Of a stretch of DNA of 64,000 nt, positions 48,701 through 60,545 are shown in pieces. Made by a program: the position numbers and the translations under genes. The notes under the pieces were generated by a model, which was not told the origin of the DNA, did not search any database, and saw nothing but the letters and a program-made list of their open reading frames with translations. Each line of letters opens with the position of its first letter. Position 1 is the first letter of the stretch. The stretch is taken from assembly GCA_930367205.1 (NCBI GenBank), contig OV884012.1, positions 150,427,405 to 150,491,404 of the forward strand, given 5' to 3'. Source of the DNA: Acanthosoma haemorrhoidale. Taxonomy: Eukaryota; Arthropoda; Insecta; Hemiptera; Acanthosomatidae.

Positions 48701-51700
48701 TTTAAATTACTTTACGTTAATCTTAGTGGCCTATTGTCCTGGAATAAAGTTATCTGTTCACTTATTCACCCATACTTGCGTGTTATAAGACTATAATCAC
48801 ATAATATCCTTCTTATGAAGGCTGTTGAGCCTCCTGTCAATCATCCTGATGCTAATATTTTCAAGGCCCGTCATTTTCTTTTTGTAAGACATTAAGCTAA
48901 TTTACTGGGAAAAATTGTTAAATTAATACAGTGAATAAGCTTTTTACATACGGTATGCTGGACGTTTATTTATAAATGAAACGTGAATCCACTTCTCTAA
49001 CTTGATACGTTTGAGCTCGGGTATTATTAACTTAAAAATATCTAGGTCCCTGCATCTTAGAGTTAATATTCTACATACAAATTACTTATTAACTTGTATG
49101 CGATTTCTTGCAGGTACTATATTGCTGGTGACTAGCCATTCTATAGCGGTATATATATGGAAATTTAGCCTGAACTCACATGGGACTCATTCATCTACCT
49201 TCAGTGTCTCACGCAGTCAGGAGCTCTACTGGTCGTTGGTCTTATCTGTTGTCATTGATTCTCTTTTTGTTTCTACGCATCCGGGATGAACATCTTGAAG
49301 TTTACTTATATTAGTGACATTGTTGTTCTTGTTCTGCTCACTGGGCTAACATATTCCTCCAAACCAGGACACATGGCACTTGGTACAAGAGAGGCATGGT
49401 GCGTAATCAAGTCATTCAAGTACGACCCGGCACATTTACTTTTATTCATGTATTTACTGGTTGTGAGACTACTTCAGCCTTTCTTTGTCCATAAGTTTTA
49501 TAGTGCTAAGAACAAGTAGAAGGGACTTGAGCAGAACTGTATACCTGCCTCGTTACTTCACTGATGGTTCCCTGTTATTTTTAAGTAAGCGACCGCATCC
49601 CTCCAAGGCCTCCCTACTTTCCAGAATCTTATCCTTTTCTTATACATATATGTCTCAGCCCACTCGCCCCTAGACATTCCACACAGTATGTAGTAACGTA
49701 ACTCTTAATATTTGTATATACCAGTGTTTTGCTTGTACTTCATAATAAAGCTTTTCTTTCTTTTCTTTTACAACACTCTCCTCTACAAAGATTATTTATA
49801 TTATAACATTGAAATTGTGCTCTCTTCAGAAAAAGCACACACATTGGAAGGACAATGCTGCAAAATTCAGGAACCCTCAAGCCCCTCGATAGTACATAAC
49901 TCAGACTGGAAAATGTCATATCCTTAAATTGTTGGCGATGAATTCAAAATAAACGAATCACAGGATGAATTGAGCTACCTGATGTTCACAAAATGTGCCT
50001 TAAAAAGTAAATTTAATCTTGCGAGACTGCTATCCACAGGAGACCAGCTATATTTCATTCACTTCTAAGTCGTCTGTCAATACCCAAAAATTTTAATTAA
50101 ATAGTTTAAAAAATTTATATTATTTTAACATGTAAAGTTTTTTTTACTATTTTTGTGCTATTGTTATTAGCTGTTATAACGTTTATTACAAGATTAATTA
50201 ATAATAAAATTTTTGTAATTTCACAACCAATGGTTTTGTATCGTTATATGTTTTTCAAACAAGCGCCCATTGGGGTAAGCAGTGAAAATGTTGCACAACT
50301 TTGATGAACTGTATCTAGCTTAATATTGGGTTCGGCAAAAAATTTTAAGTTTTTTGGCTTCCAAATATTAAGTAGGTGGAGGGAGGAGGTCGAAAACTCA
50401 TTTTCTACAAGACAAAAAATAAACCTCCTACCTGAACTTTTACAAGGTAAATGTACCCAGTGACTCGACTACTTCGGTTTCTTGTGCTACATCCATCCGT
50501 ATGTCTAAGGGTCGTCTGATAGATTATATCAGTGAAGTGTACCGAATATCCGAGATCATGCGTTCGTTAAGGAAGTCTTACAGATCAACATGTATGTTGT
50601 CCTTTTCAGATGAACTTATTGTAGAACTATTCAAATTCTTCATTTTTCATTTAAAGGTTCCTTCTTGGTTTAGGATTCCTTGAAGTTTTGGCCAATTTCA
50701 GTCGTTGAAAAAAACAACAACAAAAAACAGCCTCTTTATGCTTTGCCATATGCTTGCAGATCATGCTATTTTATTCTCCGGAAAGGACCCGGATCATTCT
50801 CCCTGTTTCCCAACGAACTATTTGAGAGAGTTCTTGGAGTCCAAGATTCCTCTTTATCGATGCATAATGTACGTGCCTTTTAGCTAAGCCAGCTACAGTA
50901 CTTTTTAACTGACTACAGTATGCTTAACTGACAATACTCTTTAACTGCTGATCCCCTCTTCCCCACCACCAAATGTTTCAATGTTTCTCTGAAGATTTGG
51001 TCCGACACGCTTAATCTGCATCATCCTGGACCCAATTAAAATGATCGTTGCATATCTTCTATTAATATCATCAAGCGCACGCACCGTACACTTATCAACT
51101 TCTGACTGGCACCTCCAACCATTTCTGCTGGAGACCTATATTGCTTTAGCTAGGCTCTCATTACTCAAACACGAAATCTACGAGGAAGGTTTAACGAATT
51201 GTCCATAGAAAGAAATCGGTTAATTATTAGGGACTATACGTGAATACTCCACCACCAAACAAACTGCTGCTAGTGTTTGTTTTTTGAACGAATTTGTTTA
51301 ACAGGACTCTGAATTACATAATTTGCTTGTAGTAATAGTATTATTGTTTCTCCAATGGCAGGAGAAAGCTAAACTGTAACTAGTTTTGTAATATAGTAGG
51401 ATCCCGATGATTCGTATTGTCAAGGGACTGACAGTTTGGTACGAATTATCGGAAGTACCAATTATTGGGAGCACAAAATTAAAAAACTTATTAATGCAAA
51501 CATGCATGTATTAAGAAGTTTGTACAATGTAATAAGGATAAGAACAATGCTATAAAGACTGCTTAATACTAAACAATAAACAATACATGCAATAAAAAAT
51601 ATGTACATACTTATGTTCTAGATTAAATAAACACCAATCATTTGTACAAAAAAAATCCGTAATTTTTTTTTACGCAATCCTTGCAGACGGGTATGGTCAA

Positions 51701-53476
51701 TTCCTTTGTATATTTCCACCAACTGGTACATTTGAATTCCTTGCTTGCGCGAACCACTTTTTTAAGTTCTCTTCAGGTTGTGGGTAATCACCAGTCTAGA
51801 AGGGTTTTGCTTTGCTGCTTGATGTCTGGGAAGTGATTTTGTCCTCGTTCTTCAGGATTGTTGTGATCGTGGAACGAGGGACGATAAAACGCTTGGATAC
51901 GTCAATTTGCTTAAAGCCACTGGCCACGGCGTTTTCGATTTGTTGTTTCTCTTTAGTAGAGAGGCTAACCTTTTTCGGAGGCATGGTAACATGTCACAAC
52001 GATAACGAAAACGAGACTGAACTGTAGAAACGAAAGAAAAGCTTAGAACAATTCCTAAAACTTTCCCTCATTCCCCTCCTTATTTCCTTTCAGTGAAAAG
52101 AGTACGAATTACATATGAGATTTCATAGAAAACATTTATCTCGCACTCATTCTGCTCTCTGGTCTCTCACTGTTCTCTCTCCCTTTCTTGAAACAGTATG
52201 AATTAACGAGGTTTTAGGAACTACGTATTATAAGACGTTTTAAGTGACCTCGAGCATAAAAATAATACGAATTACCGAGGGGACTGAAATGCATTGTTTT
52301 TTGTACCACTTACTGGGATTTTCTCTGGGGACCAGTTTGAAGTAAAACTGATAGAGTTCCGCACGGGTTTGCCAAAAAATATACCAAGAATACTGTGTGT
52401 TCTCTTACAATTTTTATAAGGACCGATATTCTCGATCGCCATTACCTGATAATGCTTGCTCAAGCATGACTGACTACTAATAGTCATGATCCGCTAAAGG
52501 CTTGGTGGATATTTTCCTAACGAATACAAAAACATACAAATAACGCCAAACCTTCGTCAATCAATCAAGGTATACAATACAACTACAGCAACAATACAAC
52601 TTTGTTGTATTGTTGCCCTGCTGCTCTATTATATTGGATTTCACATTAAAGACTGTTCCTGAGTTTTAATAGGTGATTACTGAAAATTATGTGATTACAC
52701 TTAAAGCCATCGTTTAGGTTGTTGACTGTCCTTCCCTCACTGCTACTAACTGGTACTACGATTCGGAAAAAATCGACGTTATCAGCAGTGGCGTAACTAT
52801 ATCATCTGGGGCCCGTGGCAAATTCCTTTAATGGGGGCCCTATCATTAGGCTTTATTATACTCACGAGTAGTTTAGTTACCCACAACCAATAACAATTTT
52901 CAATTGAACCTATTTTAATATTTTTATAAATAGGTACAGTATTAAAACAATATTTCTGAGCTCGCGGCCACTTGGGCCGGGGCCCTCTTGGGTCGGGGAC
53001 CCGTGGCATTTTGCCAGCCCTGCCACCCTGTAGTTACGCCTCTGCTTATCAGAGACAATTGTTCATTTTTGGTGACATATTTATTGCTCAGGGTTCGTGG
53101 GTTGTCTTTACTTGAAGATTGGGAGGTATTCGTTAGCCGTACTCGTCTTTAGACCTATTTGAATAACGTCAGCTGTGATCACAGTATTTTCTATTTTATT
53201 TTTCACCACGGATCAAGGAAATGGTCCCAATTCTTGTATTATAATGACATAACAGAGTAAAATGGTTCATATTAATTGTCTCTTAATTAATTAGTATGAA
53301 TATCATCACTTTATAATAAATAAAAAAATGTTATACCTACATATCCATGAGACAGCACTCTCGTTCGGAACCAGCTCAGGTGAGACATCCCTCATTGACG
53401 GTACAGCTGGTGACGAGAAACCCCTGACCAGGCCGATGGTGAGGTATCCCAGTGATGCACAGCTGGCCACTATCAG
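42764..53476 (-). CDS. Facilitated trehalose/sugar transporter, Tret1-like (N-terminal exon missing)
   Basis: Three exons, 5' to 3': 53476-53341, 47619-47405 and 43813-42764 (stop TAA 42764-42766), together 466 codons in frame. The split between the first two makes SWIS|AVPPLGALVG; the second joins PSAQVY to VSECSHPKIRGRLG. Hallmarks of the SLC2/Tret1 sugar-porter fold are all present: NLGRKGALL in loop 2-3, CGFCVGLILP, PESPAWLRSRGK after helix 6, QQISGIDTIVFYT in helix 7, DRVGRKPLL, and PETKGKSLEEIEAIF at the C-terminus. About twelve membrane segments are expected. Tret1 proteins move trehalose or other sugars down gradients across the plasma membrane; the actual substrate is not shown here. 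Only a short N-terminal exon (about 10-30 codons) is missing. The exons are clearly richer in G+C than their surroundings. The acceptor of the last exon is followed directly by GTAAGT. Confidence 0.9.
43808..43828 (-). promoter_or_regulatory. Juxtaposed 3'/5' splice motif at the Tret1 last exon
   Basis: The minus strand reads TTTGTGCAG|GTAAGTGAG. The AG is the acceptor of the last exon and the next bases form a perfect GT donor consensus, which is the pattern of a recursive (ratchet) splice site. The same bases also encode Val-Ser of the protein, so the match may be fortuitous. Confidence 0.45.
45990..46240 (+). mobile_element. LINE ORF2 C-terminal fragment (CR1/RTE-like)
   Basis: The plus strand reads IKWRWLDHTFRKPHKPIARQ, a stop, then WKPQRIKEKEKKRNLEKI. 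This is the familiar RxKWLGHxLRKP...IARQAL block that follows reverse transcriptase in many animal LINEs. It is short, interrupted and in an intron of the Tret1-like gene on the other strand. Confidence 0.65.
46424..47121. mobile_element. Head-to-head mariner composite flanked by TA
   Basis: Termini GGGGGACCGGGAAGTAATGTC (46424-46444) and its near-perfect complement (47101-47121) are each bordered by TA (46422-46423 and 47122-47123). The left 430 bp encode mariner transposase on the minus strand: KWALYDNPKISLRMN, CVFGGVLAGSF, LDRVNQSLIENRPAIVNKN, then after a deletion RSGIENLHTGW. The right 250 bp encode the transposase end on the plus strand: HPPYSPDIAPWDF, FENSDDVQNAISRYFAQKPI, FGIENLHTR and VADNEGDY. 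Both termini are therefore copies of the transposase 3' end, and subterminal blocks (GATTACATCA and CCTCGTTAT) also mirror each other. It lies in an intron of the Tret1-like gene. Confidence 0.8.
48190..48629 (+). repeat. 440-bp LTR-like repeat, copy 1
   Basis: It is about 90% identical to 49368-49799 over its length. It includes CACTTGGTACAAGAGAGGCA, AAGTAAGCGACCGCATCC and a late AATAAAGC (48575-48582) after ATATTTGTATATACCAGTG, an arrangement like the polyadenylation part of an LTR. A partial third copy of an internal piece (from GTTTTATAATGCTA to CACTGATGGTTCCC) precedes it at about 48088-48189. Outer ends show no clear TG...CA or target duplication. Confidence 0.65.
49368..49799 (+). repeat. 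LTR-like repeat, copy 2
   Basis: Direct repeat of 48190-48629, with AATAAA at 49744-49749. About 740 bp separate the two copies. The spacing and same orientation fit a small LTR element without coding capacity, or a tandem duplication. Short frames in and between the copies have no recognisable domain. Confidence 0.65.
50330..50890. other. Unassigned repeat-like stretch
   Basis: Between the LTR-like repeat and the pogo relic, short frames on both strands hint at broken coding sequence (for example RLIDYISEVYRISEIMRSLR on the plus strand near 50510-50570). I cannot assign them to a family. Confidence 0.25.
51394..52286 (-). mobile_element. pogo/Tigger-like DNA transposon remnant
   Basis: The right terminus on the minus strand begins CAGTCCCCTCGGTAATTCGTATT (described by its core GGTAATTCGTATT), and the left end carries the imperfect complement partner GATCCCGATGATTCGTATT. 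About 890 bp lie between them. Inside, the minus strand encodes only the N-terminal DNA-binding part of a pogo/CENP-B-type transposase; the DDE catalytic part is missing. Confidence 0.65.
51690..51984 (-). pseudogene. pogo/CENP-B-like transposase N-terminal fragment
   Basis: From ATG at 51984 the frame reads MPPKKVSLSTKEKQQIENAV and RFIVPRSTITTILKNEDKI, a psq/CENP-B helix-turn-helix. A stop follows at residue 63, then in frame NLKKWFAQARNSNVPVGGN, the second half of the CENP-B DNA-binding region. No catalytic domain follows. Confidence 0.7.
52786..53044. mobile_element. hAT-type MITE (259 bp) with 8-bp target-site duplication
   Basis: The ends CAGTGGCGTAACTAT and ...GTAGTTACGCCTCTG are inverted repeats with one or two mismatches. 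They are flanked by GTTATCAG (52778-52785) and CTTATCAG (53045-53052), matching at 7 of 8 positions. CAGNGGCGTAACTA termini and an 8-bp duplication are characteristic of the hAT superfamily. The interior has GGGCCC-rich blocks near both ends and no transposase. It lies in the Tret1-like gene, 300 bp from the lower edge of an exon (53341). Confidence 0.85.
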
Positions 53477-55981
53477 CTACACATAATCCCAATATGAGTG
53501 AGTATTTACATGTAGAGTTAGATATGAATAAATTATTAGTACCAGTTATAAGCCCTCATAGATTAATTTATTACCTTTTTAAGTTTTCGTAGATTTTTTT
53601 TCAAAATCACAAAATTTAATTAATTTAATTTAATGAGATATTTTTATTGTGTCCAACTGTTATAGATAGTTATTGATAATTAGGAGCCAAAAAAAAAACA
53701 ATTCTAGGATGACCTAGACTTCCCCAATATCTAATGGGATACTCTCAGGGGAAGACTTAATTATTAATAATCAGAAACCGTTACTTTTCACCAATGTGCC
53801 GGTCTGTCTGACCTGAGGATTGTGTGAACCTTATTCAACCTTTAAACGTAAAATTTTATATTGAGATTCTATTTTATTACCTAAAGTCATAAAAAAATTA
53901 TTATCGACTCCATAAAACATTCTTCAAGGGTATTAATTAATTAATTACATGGTATAAAATAATATTTTTCTCTTATATTGAGTAAGATTTAAAATTAAAA
54001 GTCATGAAATCTTAATTAGTAGTTTGTAACTTTGGTTTTTCATGTTTGAGAAAAGTTTCATGAACTCAAGCCGTACGCAGAGATATGCTATTTTGCATGC
54101 TGGTTTCATTTTGTTAAAAATAAAACCAGCCCCTACGTACTATTCAACTTGTCATAATTAATTAATTACTTCGTGATGACACAACATGATTTTTTTTCTA
54201 TATCATATTGTGTAGTTTCATATTTTAGATCTGTACGTGTTGATTAGAATGTGCGTAATATGTTGGGGGTTTAATAGATTGCAATTAGAAATAAAATTGG
54301 ATTAAATATAATTTTTTTAAAACATATTAATATAAATAACTGTAGCTGTAGTTACAAATTTTCAAGTAAAGCATTAATTAATCTGGATAATTAGAAATGC
54401 TGCTTTTGAACATGTCTGTTACTAAAAATAATTCAATGAACCTTAGGATGATTCCATAAAATAAATCAAGAGGGAGTTATTAGTCAACTTTTGGCATATA
54501 ACTTCACTATTTTTTTTCAAATAATAATTATGACAAAGAAAATATATTATATTTTCATAAATCAACGTGTAAACATAATGAACTGTAGAATTGGAACTGA
54601 AGAAAGTGTTTATTGATTTGTTTTGTTTATATTTAAAAGCACATTGGTTATTGGCGATGACTCTTGGGGTTATACTTTGGTAATGATCCTGTGATGATCT
54701 ATTTTAGGAACTGCATGGTGTTCGTTGCTAGGCTTACTTGAGTAAATGGGATTGGGATTAAGTTGTTATGTCGTTATTATTCCATTCGGACTCTGATGAG
54801 CTAATGGCCAGGTAAAGTCATACTATTACATTATCACTAACAACGACCATGATTGGCATCCCAATACCACAGATTATTTATCCTTCGTTCAAAAATTCAG
54901 TTCCCTCTACTACTTCTGCAACCTTCTTAAACCGAATTGAGAGTGGATCTTGCATAATATGATAGGAAACCTTGTATTACACTATCTAACGAAACTATTC
55001 ACAGATAAAATAGATTAGCCAACGGCATTCGATGCGCTTCTGTGTGACCAAGGGTGCAAGAATAATTCGGAGCTCTTGGAACTTGTAAACGCTCAAAAAA
55101 ATGCCTACTTACTAGTTTACTACTTACTACTGCTCTCTATTACGCAAACAGTTAAAATATTAACCACTTTAAATCTACGAAGCTAAGTGAAAGTTAAAAG
55201 TAATAGAAAATTGACATGGAATTCCACATCAGACTCAATCAACTCACATTTTTGAAATACTGGTAATCAACAAAACAATCTGGGGGTGGGTCTAGCTAAT
55301 CAATTATTTAACATTTGTCCTAAAATCCTCTTCAAATTCTGATCAATATGTATTACATTTAATCTGTGTTGCTAAACATCATTACAAATAAACATGAAGC
55401 AGAATGATACATGGATTTTAATCTTACTGATTAGAATTGTTAAGAATTATTAAGAAATGCTGAATGTCTCCCTGATATCATCTTCTTGACTGCGTAGTTT
55501 AGGAAGATACGTTGATTTTCAATTGTATTTATTTTTCCTTCTAGCTCTTAATTCACATCGAGTATTGATAAAAGTTATAATTGACTCGGTCAAACTTAAG
55601 TTGCTGTCACGAAATTAGAAGCTCGAGACCAGCAATACACGGTAAACCCTGTTGCCGCTCTGTGTACTACTTCTCTTCTATCCGCGTGATGTCTTCACTT
55701 CGATAACTCCAAACATTAAGCAGTAAGAAAATTAGTGATTAATCCCCAGCTCACTCGTATGTTAATAATAACCCAAGTAGCCCCGTCATACCAATTGTCC
55801 AATTTCACGACGGTGACTTAGAGGAATTTAACTAATTTAGTTCCTGAAATAAGTTCAATTTGTATTTTATTATGGTTGATTGCTGGCTGTGGGTTAAGAT
55901 ATCAAGAAAATTTCCGTTATTTTCTTAACTTCTATTTTCGTGAAAGCGGAAAATCAGATAATTTGTTAAATATATTAAAAC
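53477..55981. other. AT-rich region upstream of the first visible Tret1 exon
   Basis: No exon was identified. The missing N-terminal exon and promoter of the Tret1-like gene should lie here or further right, but no ATG followed by a donor in the right phase stands out. Confidence 0.45.
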
Positions 55982-56263
55982 ATGTCCTGAGCGTATGTGG
56001 CTCTCACGCTCTTGGTCAGCCTCCGGTGGCTTGTATCAAGTGACGCTGCTAACAGAGAAGCGTGGGGGACTTCCCAAGACTCTGCTTCCTCTTTCCCATG
56101 CGAGGGAGGTGACAACCATGTGGATTTGGGAGGTCCCTGGGCTGTTTATAAATACTGTATGAATGAAAATTGTAAATATGGTATGAATAAAAACATTTAT
56201 CACAATTACTTACTGCCCAATGAGGCAGATCGTAATTTTATCATAATAAAGTTGTTGTTGAAT
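55982..56263 (+). mobile_element. LINE-tail repeat, copy B
   Basis: Same family as 13633-13938. It begins at ATGTCCTGAGCGTATGTGG, shared with copy C, and ends CATAATAAAG followed by TTG repeats. A 92-codon plus-strand frame (55997-56275) reads WLVSSDAANREAWGTSQDSA, then EGGDNHVDLGGPWAV, resembling that of copy A. Confidence 0.6.
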
Positions 56264-59200
56264 CAAATATATTAAATGGATTTATTATTAACTGTAACAA
56301 GAAGATAAAACAAAAGAGACTACTTAATCAACTAGTTTCTTATTTTTGTTGCGATTAAGGAGTTTAAAGAATAATTAGATAAAATGTGATGTTTACTTTT
56401 TTCATACCCAATTTTATTTACCCTTATCTATTTGAAAGTTCAGCAATCAACCTCGACAATCCCTTTCTGATCAATAATCGATAATTTCAACTTATCGAAG
56501 ATTGGACATACTGATCTAGTGCATTTTACTAGGGTGGTTCAGATTCATCACCAGCTGTATCCGTCTGTCAGGTATGGATAGGTCGAAGCATGAGGCCGAT
56601 GCTTTGCCAGCTTGCAGCAGCTGTTACGTTAGCAAGTCCATTCTGCTCGCTTAGCGTCACAGGCCCTCTCGGGCATGAAGACGTTTCGACAGCTGCTTAC
56701 TTCAATGGCTTTGAACGTATCGTAAAACCATCGATGCAGCCTCAGGCTTTGGCAAAAACAAAATCCATCTTACCGTGAACGGTTGCTTAACAGCTCAAAT
56801 AAGCAGTACAATGCCTCCTTTGTCTATTAGTTTTAGAAATAGATTGTATATAATGCTGTTTTAGTTATTTATCAAGACTGATACCCAGGAGGATTTGATA
56901 ACGTAACTATTGATACCGCTTTTGGCAGATTATGTACCATAAATAAACTATAATCTAGGCTCTTAAAACTTTTATTATGTTTTTAAAATTTGTTTCACAG
57001 CAGGTTGAAAGATTAATGTTTGAATTTTTCTTTTAGATCAATTATGAACTAAACTGTATACATGAAGTAAATAACTGTGAAATTGAAGGAACATTGTCAT
57101 AGAGATTGCCCTCATGGTCAAGAAAAAAATAATCTTAGCTAACAAAAGTTTCATGTATTAAAGATGATGTTTGATTTATTGTTTAAAGTTCTAGTGCTTA
57201 TAAGTAACTATAATGATTTGCGGGCATATACTTATGTTGATAGATATAAGCTTAAGCCACATCCGGCACTTATATCCTAAACAAATTAATTAGTATTATA
57301 TCATTATTCAAAAATACATTGCTTTGTGTGTTACAATCTCGGACAATTGATACAAATCGTCTTTTCAAGAATTAAAAAAAATGTACATATAGCTAAAGTA
57401 CTGACCAAAGAAACATGAAACAATGTTTTCAGGATTGTCTTTGAAACTATTTTTGTTTTGCCGTCTTTAAGGTTGGCTTAACCAGAGGAAAAAATCTAAA
57501 ATAGATTCTGACTTCAGAACTCTTTAAAAAGTAGCGAACACACTTCCCGTTAATGTGTGCAACCATAACACACTACGATGATTCCAAGATAAAGTTCCAA
57601 GTTTATTGGTCCCAACGGGTATTTGTCCTATGAATGGGTCATGAAGCCTGTTTAAATATTTTTTTAAATTATATTAATCTAATGTAACTGTTGTTTTCGA
57701 CGTAATAATATACTTAAGTTCACAAATATGTAGAAATGGTGAAATGATGAAGTCATTACCATAACCTGTCCCAGTGTAAGATAAGACATTTTTCAATACA
57801 TATGGATTATGAACGTATGATGTATATTATCTGTAAAACATTTTTTCATTTTCAACAATATATATATTTTTTTAGTACCCCAATCATCTGGGGCACAGAA
57901 ATTCAAATTCGATTTGATAAAAAAAAGTTTACTGAAAAAAGTAGTCCCATGTGTTTAAGTGATTGAGAAAAAAATCCACATAATCCGTGAGAAAATTTTT
58001 GTGTGCTCTAAGTTTTCTTTTAAAAAGGCACCACTGCTAAATATGTTGGAAGGTTATTTAGTGCTATTCTATTTAGTGTGGCTGTCTCCTCCAAGGAGGA
58101 AGGTAGACTTTGAAGTAAGGACACTTTATGTTGTCCTTACCACAACCTTAATTATTAGATGAGTACCTGAATTTAAAAATTTGAAATGAATTTCCTTGAA
58201 ACCCTTGTCTCAGCCACTACAAGACAAGATCTTTAGATTTGCTTTAACTCTGTTTTTGACAGTACTACCTCAACATTAAACCACAAATGTTAACTGCGCA
58301 GTCAACATTTTTGCATTACCGTAATTGATTTTTGTGATGGTAATGTCAATTTTGGTTATGGAAATGGCGCTTATTCTACTCACGGAAACATAGGATTATT
58401 TCGAAATGCATTGATGTTTAAATTTCTCCTTTTTTTAGAATAAAAATGGGTATACCAAAAAAATTATCTTGCTAAGGAAGAAATACAAAGGGTCAGATTA
58501 GAAGTAGATAGGGAAAGGAGAGCAAGAAGAAGAAATTATCCTAAGAATTTAAAAACTTGTAATGAGTTTTTTTTTAAAGACGGTTTTAACTGGTAAATAG
58601 TTTTGTTTTTAGAATTTTATTTTGTGTTAATATTTCATTAAAAATGTCAGAAATTATGTCAAATATAATCTGTTCATCAGAACTGTAATTTCAAGCACAA
58701 CAAAATAAAATTACCGTCTATGTTTGGTCAATAACTCCAAACAATAGACCAAACTCACATGGTCATTTTATTTTTTTGAACTTGAGATTAAAGTCCTGAT
58801 GAATGAAATATAAGTTTTCGAAAGTTTTAGTTGAAAAATGTTTGGTTTGGCATTATCCTGATGTTTTAATCTAGAAAGTATCATGTAATACATAAATATT
58901 TTATTAGTGTGAACTGTAATCCTAACAACTATATGAGTATTTACTTACATGATTGTGATAAATTTGAGTAGATAAATTAAGGCTGTAAAATGTGATACAA
59001 AAATAACGAACTTTGATCGAAAAGACTGAGTTAATTTACAAATAAGTAATTTTTTTTTAAAGAATAGCTTGTTTTTTTTTCTCCCCTTAATTGATATTAT
59101 AATATTTTTTGTATGACAGCATAACTTATTCTTATAATATGTAATCCAATTACAGTTTCTTAAGGTCTGTCATTCAAAATGTGTACACATAAGTTGCCTT

Positions 59201-60275
59201 TCCTTTTATTTATGTCATTAAGTTTCAATACAAATACTGTCATCACCATAAATACCAAAATTTCTTTTTGAAAAATTTAGGTGGATAATGGAAAAATCCA
59301 GATGTTGAGAAACTATAAACAAGGTGTGCTGAATGCAATGGAATTTTTCCATAATTTTTAATTAAGAATTTTTTCAAAATTTGGGTCACTCAAACTTGCA
59401 CATTATCTCGGGATCACCCACTAGTTAAATATATAAAATTTGAGATCCATGGTATAATTATGATCACTGGTTATAGAGGATACAGAAGGACTTTCAGAAG
59501 GTCTTTCGTCCGCCTCCATCTATTTGAAAGTAGAGCCTCTCCCTTCGAGCTTGGCAATTAATGTTTTGGTCTCTATGCCTCTTTAATAACCTTTTAACGT
59601 AGGAATGTAAGCTCTTCCAACAGATATCTTCAAGGGCACGTTAATCAGTTGGAAAATGAGGACAAATGCAAATAAAACAGCTTTCTTATTTGCAGTTTAA
59701 GAAGCTACCTTAGTAAGGTAAACTTGAAAAAAAAAAATCAAGGCTCGCCATTTGTTGTACATCCTTGAAGATTGAGTAACATCGAGTGGTATCTGGCTCA
59801 CCAAATGGGCCATCGCGCCTTGTGGTTATAGCAATTAACCAGGGATTTAAATTTATGTAAGCTTGCTGCTTCTTAGGTACTAAGGTTGGCTCACGATACA
59901 TCAGTAAAAACGTACTAAGCCAATTAAAATAAATAGAAATAAAAAAAACTTCGATCGTGTTTTTTAGCCCGTTCAATGCATTTTTCATAATCCAATACTT
60001 TACTGTCAACCTAACTGAAGACGCTGACGCAAGATGGTAAAGCTCCTGAAGAAATTAAAATTATACGACACTATTTAATCATCAAATGTAAATATGACAT
60101 AATAATATTTTTATTTGGCAATACCTTAAAAAAAAACATCTCATTTCTTATAAGTGGCAGTAGTAGTAGCTCCAGATCTTATCTTCATTTAAATAAACCC
60201 GTAGCACAGTCATCCCTATAATCCTATAATTGGAGACTGAAACGGCAGTGGCCTCGTGACCTGCTATAAATGCGT
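56264..60275. other. Non-coding stretch with unassigned fragments
   Basis: Mostly AT-rich sequence. A G+C-richer patch at 56570-56770 and a minus-strand frame at 59710-60009 (99 codons, with ITTRRDGPFGEPDTTRCYSI) look like pieces of former coding or repeat sequence, but I do not recognise them. Confidence 0.4.
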
Positions 60276-60545
60276 GACAGTGGGTGTCCTGGCAATGGCC
60301 AGTTTCTCCAATCATGTCCTGAGCGTATGTGGCTCTCACGCTCTTGGTCAGCTACCACTGGCTCGTATCAGGTGACGTGGCTGACGTTGGAACGTGGGGG
60401 ACTTCCTAAGACTCCGCTTTCTCTTTCGCATGCGAGGGAGGTGACAAACATGTGGATTTAGAAGGCCTCTGGGCTGTTTGTAAATACTGTATGAATGAGT
60501 GAATGCAAATTGTAAATGTATTTTTAGCATAATAAAGAAGTTTCA
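60276..60545 (+). mobile_element. LINE-tail repeat, copy C
   Basis: Shares GACAGTGGGNGTCCTGGCAA with copy A and the GTCCTGAGCGTATGTGGCTC block with copy B, so it bridges the two. It ends GCATAATAAAG. The coding-like frame of copies A and B is broken here. Confidence 0.6.

Noticed and set aside
59710..60009. 99-codon minus-strand frame
   Set aside because: Partly coding-like wording but no recognisable family and no splice context; kept only as a note in the spacer entry.
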